Below, in pieces: positions 57,098 through 64,000 of a stretch of DNA of 64,000 bases. Within the stretch, counting starts at the first letter, position 1. Each line of letters opens with the position of its first letter. A model generated the notes under the pieces. That model worked only from the letters and a program-made list of their open reading frames with translations. It ran no database searches and was not told the origin of the DNA. The stretch spans positions 496,001-560,000 of the forward strand of contig NZ_CP080267.1 of NCBI RefSeq assembly GCF_019431375.1, in the 5' to 3' direction. Made by a program: the position numbers and the translations under genes. The DNA comes from Alcanivorax sp. (GTDB taxonomy: Bacteria > Pseudomonadota > Gammaproteobacteria > Pseudomonadales > Alcanivoracaceae).

Positions 57098-58372
57098 CTA
57101 TTGCAACGTCAGCCTGGTACGTGCTGTATCCAGTTGCTGGTTGGCATAGTCGCCGGGCACAAGCCCCTGACTGTCCTTGCTGTAGAACAACCGGGTGACA
57201 AAATAAAATTCCTGGCCGAAAGGAATATCGGTTAAAGAAAAGCCCACATTGGGCAGTTGACCAGGAAAACGCTCAGGCTCGTTGGCCAGTGTCGCATCAT
57301 CTTGGTAAAGGAGGCGGGCAGGAGTATCAAACCCTTTCAGGAAAGCCAGCTGGGCGAGTAAATCAAATCCGCGACCAGTACTGAACCAAATCCAGTTGTC
57401 GCCTCTCAGTGGTTGATTGAGCATGGCTTTTTCCGCATCCGAGAGCCGGCCATCTGTGATAGCCATATGATTGCCTGTCCAGCTGGTCATCAGTTGGCTG
57501 TCATAGAGCCCGTTTCCATCCAGAGAGATATCCAGCGCCGGGCGCTTCACTACGGTTTCGGCGATACCGGGTAGGGTAAAACGACTGTGTATCTCCATCT
57601 GCCTGGGCATTACCAGGAAATAATTATTGATTCGCAGCACCGGCACTTTGGCCACAGTCACAGACGTTGAGGCGTAAACCAAGGCCGCGAGGGGACCATT
57701 GATTACCTGTTTGACCTTGGGGTCCAGGTTATTGTTGTTCAATGTGATTCGATTGTTTTCGCCGAACAGGCCGGCACTGAGTCGTAATTTCAAGGTGTCG
57801 AGGATGCTCTGGCGCTCAGCGTTTTCGCCTTCAAAGCCGCGAAAATAAAAGTCGCTCCAATTGAACAAATTGCCGTCCGCCATGCTCAGGGCATAGTCGG
57901 TACTTTTGATGGTCATGGACTGTGGGTCGAACTGCACATAGCGGTCGGTATTCTGCAGGTAGGCGTTCTTCACCAAGTAAAAGTAGCGGGTTTCACCGGC
58001 CTGCTCCACGGCCAGTTCGGCGGCCACCTGTTCAGTTGCCGGGCCATCCAGCGGCTGACCGCCATCTTCAAAGCGCAGCAGCAGACGGTCCTCGGCGTCG
58101 ATACGGGCCGGGTCTCCCATCAGGTCGGTGCTGTCGTCCTGTTCAAAATAGGGGTAACCCTGTTCAGACCATTGCACCCACTGATGGGGCACTGGCGCCA
58201 GGCGGCCATCCTGCACGGTGAAGAACGAATAGAGTCCAGCTTGTTTGCCATGCAGAGCTTTGAAGCTTTCGCCGGTAAGGGTAATGATCTGCGCGTGCAG
58301 GGTGCCGGACAGGGCCGGCAGAAGGAACAGCAGGGCAGCCGTTAACGTCGGCAAGCATTTATTATTCTTCAT
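57098..58372 (-). CDS. Secreted protein of unknown function paired with the Omp85-like gene
   Basis: The 424-residue product has a signal peptide (cleavage after LHA, ~residue 27) and a soluble mature part rich in beta strands with Asn/Asp-rich segments (ITLNNNNLDPKVKQV). No family is recognised. It begins downstream of the acetoacetyl-CoA synthetase gene, after a hairpin terminator, and precedes the Omp85-like gene by 88 nt in the same direction, so the two are likely a unit. A periplasmic accessory or cargo role is an inference from position only. Confidence 0.7.
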   Translation of the reverse strand: MKNNKCLPTLTAALLFLLPALSGTLHAQIITLTGESFKALHGKQAGLYSFFTVQDGRLAPVPHQWVQWSEQGYPYFEQDDSTDLMGDPARIDAEDRLLLRFEDGGQPLDGPATEQVAAELAVEQAGETRYFYLVKNAYLQNTDRYVQFDPQSMTIKSTDYALSMADGNLFNWSDFYFRGFEGENAERQSILDTLKLRLSAGLFGENNRITLNNNNLDPKVKQVINGPLAALVYASTSVTVAKVPVLRINNYFLVMPRQMEIHSRFTLPGIAETVVKRPALDISLDGNGLYDSQLMTSWTGNHMAITDGRLSDAEKAMLNQPLRGDNWIWFSTGRGFDLLAQLAFLKGFDTPARLLYQDDATLANEPERFPGQLPNVGFSLTDIPFGQEFYFVTRLFYSKDSQGLVPGDYANQQLDTARTRLTLQ

Positions 58373-58413
58373 CTTTTACATCACTGAGCCGGTACAGCCC
58401 TACATGATGCGCC

Positions 58414-58440
58414 TTTAAACCGGGCCGTCAATGGCCCGGT
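58414..58440 (-). terminator. Terminator-like hairpin after the acetoacetyl-CoA synthetase gene
   Basis: On the minus strand ACCGGGCC (58440-58433) pairs with GGCCCGGT (58426-58419) around a six-base loop, followed by TTTAAA. The 8-bp GC-rich stem with a short T-run is a moderate terminator between the liu-linked operon and the outer membrane pair. Confidence 0.5.
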
Positions 58441-58450
58441 AAGCGGACGG

Positions 58451-60391
<1,941 letters not shown>

Positions 60392-60478
60392 TGTGTTCTC
60401 CCCAGTGTCTGGTGTCCGGCAGCATGTGTCCGGCGGTATTAATGAGGTCGGCAATGCGGCCGGACGGCCGCGACTGTC

Positions 60479-62428
60479 TCAAACCTCAGCGGTCTCTTCA
60501 AATTCCACCAGCAAGGTGCCTTCGCTGACGCTGTCTCCGGCTGCCACATGAAAATCATGCACAATCCCGGGCACCGTAGCGCGCAGGGTATGCTCCATCT
60601 TCATGGCTTCCAGTGTAATCACCGCATCGCCAGCAGCAACGGTATCGCCAGCTGACACATGCAGGGCCACGATAGTGCCGCTCATGGGCGCGATGAAGCC
60701 GGCTTCGTCGTCGTGTCGGGCACTCTCGCGGCTGGGGTTGAGGCTGATGCGATGGGCCTGGCCGGCCACGAACAACAGCAGGGTATTGTCATCCTGGTGG
60801 GCATGGCGTGCGCGCAGGCCGTTGTTGCCCCAGTGCAGGTTGATGGTCTGCGCATCAATCGTCGCAACCAGGGAGGCCTGCTTGTCGCCCACAGACGCAG
60901 AGCCATCCTGTTCGCGGACCGTGACCAGCTCGCCATCCACTTGAAGCAGGGTCTGCCGGAAACGTCGGCCCAGCGGGCGCCAGCCCTGCAGGCTTTGCCA
61001 GGGTGAGTTGCTGGTGTTGTCGATGGCGAATACCTGGCTGGCGGCAAGGGCCAGAAGCTCGGGGTCCGTCCCGGTGGCCTCCAGCAGTTGTGGGCGGTGT
61101 TCCAGAAGGCGGGTATCCAGGTTGCCACCGGCGAAGGCATCGTCGTTGAGCACCCGGTGCAGGAAGGGCGCATTGTGATGGATGCCGCTCAGTTCCAGGG
61201 CTTCCAGAGCCGTGATCAGTTTCTGGCGGGCTTCATTGCGTGATGTGCCATGGCAGATCAATTTGGCGATCATGGGATCGTAATGGTCGTCCACCCGATC
61301 GCCATTCTCGTAACCGGCGTCCACCCGGGCCACCTCATGGGGCCAGCGCAGATGGCTGAGTAAGCCGGAGGAGGGCAGGAATCCCTGCTCAGGATTTTCC
61401 GCGTACAGGCGCACTTCCATGGCGTGGCCATGACGCTCGATCTGATCCTGCGCTTTGGGAAGCGGTTCGCCGGCGGCGACGGCTAGCTGCCAGGCAACCA
61501 GGTCTTCGCCAGTAATCATTTCCGTCACCGGATGTTCTACCTGCAGGCGAGTGTTCATTTCCATGAAGTAGAACTGGCCATCGGGACCGTAGAGGAACTC
61601 GACGGTGCCGGCACCGCGATAATCAATGGCCTTGGCGGCCTGAACAGCGGCGTTGCCAAAAGCGTTCCGGGTGGCCTCGTCCAGGCCTGGTGCTGGCGCT
61701 TCCTCAATGATTTTCTGATGGCGGCGCTGTACCGAACAGTCGCGCTCGAAAAGGTGTACGGCGTTGCCGTGATTGTCGGCGAATACCTGCACTTCCACAT
61801 GGCGGGCCGTGGGCAGATACCGCTCCAGCAGCACCCGATCATCGCCGAAGGCACTACGGGCTTCGCGGCGTGCGGCCGCCAGCGCTTCGGAAAACTCGCT
61901 GGCGTGATTGACCACACGCATGCCCTTGCCGCCACCGCCGGCGACTGCCTTGATCAGAAGCGGAAAACCCACCTGCTCGCTGGCACGAACCAGGTCGTCA
62001 TCACTGGCGCCTTCTTCATCGAAACCGGGCAATACCGGCACGCCGCTGGTTGCCATCAATTGCCGGGCGGCGGCCTTGTCGCCCATGACGTCGATGGCAC
62101 GGGCATTCGGGCCGACAAAGATGATGCCGGCGTTTTCGCAGGCGGCGGCAAAGGCGGTGTTCTCTGAAAGGAATCCGTAACCCGGGTGGATGGCATCGGC
62201 GCCGGAGTCTCTGGCTGCAGCGATCACCTTGTCGATCACAAGATAGCTCTCCCGAGCCGGTGCCGGACCCAGGCATACCGCCTGATCCGCTTCACGCACA
62301 TGGGGCAGTGTGGCATCGGCCTCGGAGTAGACCGCCACGGTGGCGATACCTTGCTGGCGACAGGTACGAATAATGCGCCGGGCAATTTCGCCACGGTTGG
62401 CGATCAGGAGTTTTTTTATCTTTGCCAT
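60479..62428 (-). CDS. liuD: Methylcrotonyl-CoA carboxylase biotin-carboxylase/biotin-carrier subunit
   Basis: The 649-residue protein has the biotin carboxylase/ATP-grasp part (IKKLLIANRGEIARRIIRTC at the start; GGGGKGMR near residue 165) and a C-terminal biotinyl domain with ALEAMKMEHTLRA-type motif, biotin on Lys610. Together with the beta subunit (63329 onward) it carboxylates 3-methylcrotonyl-CoA in leucine breakdown. The neighbours liuC and liuB fix the substrate among acyl-CoA carboxylases; geranyl-CoA carboxylase is a less likely alternative. A REP-like repeat sits between it and liuC. Confidence 0.93.
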   Translation of the reverse strand: MAKIKKLLIANRGEIARRIIRTCRQQGIATVAVYSEADATLPHVREADQAVCLGPAPARESYLVIDKVIAAARDSGADAIHPGYGFLSENTAFAAACENAGIIFVGPNARAIDVMGDKAAARQLMATSGVPVLPGFDEEGASDDDLVRASEQVGFPLLIKAVAGGGGKGMRVVNHASEFSEALAAARREARSAFGDDRVLLERYLPTARHVEVQVFADNHGNAVHLFERDCSVQRRHQKIIEEAPAPGLDEATRNAFGNAAVQAAKAIDYRGAGTVEFLYGPDGQFYFMEMNTRLQVEHPVTEMITGEDLVAWQLAVAAGEPLPKAQDQIERHGHAMEVRLYAENPEQGFLPSSGLLSHLRWPHEVARVDAGYENGDRVDDHYDPMIAKLICHGTSRNEARQKLITALEALELSGIHHNAPFLHRVLNDDAFAGGNLDTRLLEHRPQLLEATGTDPELLALAASQVFAIDNTSNSPWQSLQGWRPLGRRFRQTLLQVDGELVTVREQDGSASVGDKQASLVATIDAQTINLHWGNNGLRARHAHQDDNTLLLFVAGQAHRISLNPSRESARHDDEAGFIAPMSGTIVALHVSAGDTVAAGDAVITLEAMKMEHTLRATVPGIVHDFHVAAGDSVSEGTLLVEFEETAEV

Positions 62429-62446
62429 GGTGTTGCCTTTGTCCTG

Positions 62447-62513
62447 CCGTAGGAGCGTCGCTGGCGGCGCGATTCCGTCGTGGCTTATCGCGCCGCCAGC
62501 GACGCTCCTACGG
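62447..62513. repeat. REP-like palindrome with perfect 27-bp arms between liuC and liuD
   Basis: The arms 62447-62473 and 62487-62513 are perfect reverse complements of 27 bases (beginning CCGTAGGAGCGTCGCTGGCG) around a 13-base loop. GTAGGAGCG ends are typical of REP sequences of Pseudomonas and related gammaproteobacteria, which are mobilised by RAYT transposases. No RAYT gene lies in the window. The stem may stabilise or split the liu mRNA. Confidence 0.92.
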
Positions 62514-62521
62514 GTAGTGGA

Positions 62522-63295
62522 TCAGATCCAGTTGGGTGTTCGTTTTTCCAGAAAGGCACTCAGCCCTTCCTGGCCTTCTTCGCCGGTTCGCAGCCGGGCG
62601 ATCAGGTCGGCGGTGTCGTCGAGCATGGCCTGATCAATGGGGCCGTGGCTGACGCGGGCGATCAGGTTGCGGGCTTCGATCTGTGCTTGGGGGGCGGCGG
62701 CGAGCAGGGCGTTGATCAGGGAATCCACGCTGTCGTCCAGCTCGCTTTCCGGAACGACCTCATGGGCAATGCCCAGCGCTACGGCCCGCTCGGCGGGGAT
62801 CACTTCCGCCGTCATGAAATAACGATTGGCCTGCCGGGCGCCCATAGCCCGCACCACATAGGGGCTGATCACCGCTGGCACGATGCCCAGCTTCACTTCG
62901 CTGAGGCAGAAGCGGGCATTGTCGGCGGCCACCGCCATGTCGGCGGCGCAGATCAGCCCCAGAGCACCGCCAAAGGCTGCGCCCTGAACCCGGGCGATAA
63001 CAGGCTTGGGGCACTGGTCGATAGACTGCATCAGCCGCGCCAGCTTCAATGCATCGTCGCGGTTCTGTTGCGCATCCAGCTTGCCCATGGCGCGCATCCA
63101 GTTCAGGTCTGCTCCTGCGGAGAAATGCTTGCCGGCGGCCTGCAACACCACCACGCGCACAGCGTCATCGTTGCCGGCTTGTGCAAAGGCCTCTGTCAGC
63201 GAGGCAATAATGCTGTCTTCGAACGCATTTCGCTTGTCCGGGTTATTCAGGGTAATCCGGGCAACCGGGCCCTCGATCAAGGTGTTAACGCTCAT
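62522..63295 (-). CDS. liuC: Methylglutaconyl-CoA hydratase
   Basis: The 257-residue crotonase-family protein hydrates 3-methylglutaconyl-CoA to 3-hydroxy-3-methylglutaryl-CoA in leucine breakdown. It has LNNPDKRNAF at the start, the oxyanion-hole segment GKHFSAGADLNWM, QGAAFGGALGLICAADMAVAAD, and SEVKLGIVPAVISPYV with the catalytic Glu region. It lies between the two carboxylase subunits, in the liuB-liuC-liuD order known from Pseudomonas. The specific substrate is assigned from this context; other enoyl-CoA hydratases have the same fold. Confidence 0.9.
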   Translation of the reverse strand: MSVNTLIEGPVARITLNNPDKRNAFEDSIIASLTEAFAQAGNDDAVRVVVLQAAGKHFSAGADLNWMRAMGKLDAQQNRDDALKLARLMQSIDQCPKPVIARVQGAAFGGALGLICAADMAVAADNARFCLSEVKLGIVPAVISPYVVRAMGARQANRYFMTAEVIPAERAVALGIAHEVVPESELDDSVDSLINALLAAAPQAQIEARNLIARVSHGPIDQAMLDDTADLIARLRTGEEGQEGLSAFLEKRTPNWI

Positions 63296-63328
63296 AGCTC
63301 GCTTCCTGTTTTGTGTCGGGCGTCATGC

Positions 63329-64000
<672 letters not shown>

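Overview
The window is a high-GC bacterial chromosome segment with tightly packed genes and short overlaps. The opening block (bamA-skp-lpxD-fabZ-lpxA-lpxB-rnhB-dnaE-accA-tilS, later pyrG-kdsA-eno-ftsB-ispD-ispF-truD-pcm ... nlpD) is the classical gammaproteobacterial core order. Several accessory genes suit a marine, hydrocarbon- or lipid-using gammaproteobacterium of the Alcanivorax type: two membrane-associated GMC alcohol oxidoreductase pairs, an iron-dependent alcohol dehydrogenase, a leucine/isovalerate (liu) cluster and an MpaB-type oxygenase. The family-level assignment is an inference from gene content, not a database match.

Layout. 1-9510: outer-membrane assembly, lipid A synthesis, RNase HII and the replicative polymerase, most genes touching or overlapping. 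9757-14302: accA, tilS and an unusually arranged RecQ helicase, separated by palindromic repeats. 14303-14728: intergenic region with a repeat and a possible small RNA. 14729-23774: pyrG to nlpD, with surE missing between truD and pcm, a DUF368 lipid carrier transporter inserted, and a cation efflux gene (23803-24723) where rpoS normally lies. 24844-31363: two paralogous pairs of small Tat-exported subunit plus GMC oxidoreductase, with a strongly structured candidate leader RNA before the second pair, then an iron alcohol dehydrogenase and a thioesterase.

31477-40756 (minus strand) is the most unusual region. It is a nine-gene envelope operon encoding a periplasmic protein, three large or medium TPR proteins (two of them lipoproteins), a small periplasmic protein, one ExbB/TolQ-type motor subunit, two ExbD/TolR-type subunits and a TonB/AgmX-type protein. 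It looks like a dedicated proton-driven envelope machine of unknown job. One of its two ExbD paralogues has Asn in place of the transmembrane Asp that carries protons in ExbD/TolR, while the other keeps it.

40925-53687: fructosamine-kinase-like protein, pdxB, an NAD-kinase-like protein, htpX, a methyltransferase, an AlaA-type aminotransferase, an alkyladenine glycosylase, a Fur-box-preceded cytochrome c/FTR1 iron permease fusion, a GarR/Hyi pair and a DjlA-like co-chaperone. 53775-58372: an MpaB-family oxygenase, a DUF465 protein and a two-gene outer-membrane unit. 58451-64000: the distal part of a leucine-degradation cluster (liuB-liuC-liuD) feeding an acetoacetyl-CoA synthetase.

Intergenic spaces carry two kinds of repeat: a REP-like element (perfect 27-bp arms at 62447-62513, a degenerate relative at 46976-47003) and several palindromes built from short repeated words. 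No rRNA, tRNA, CRISPR array, insertion sequence or prophage was seen.
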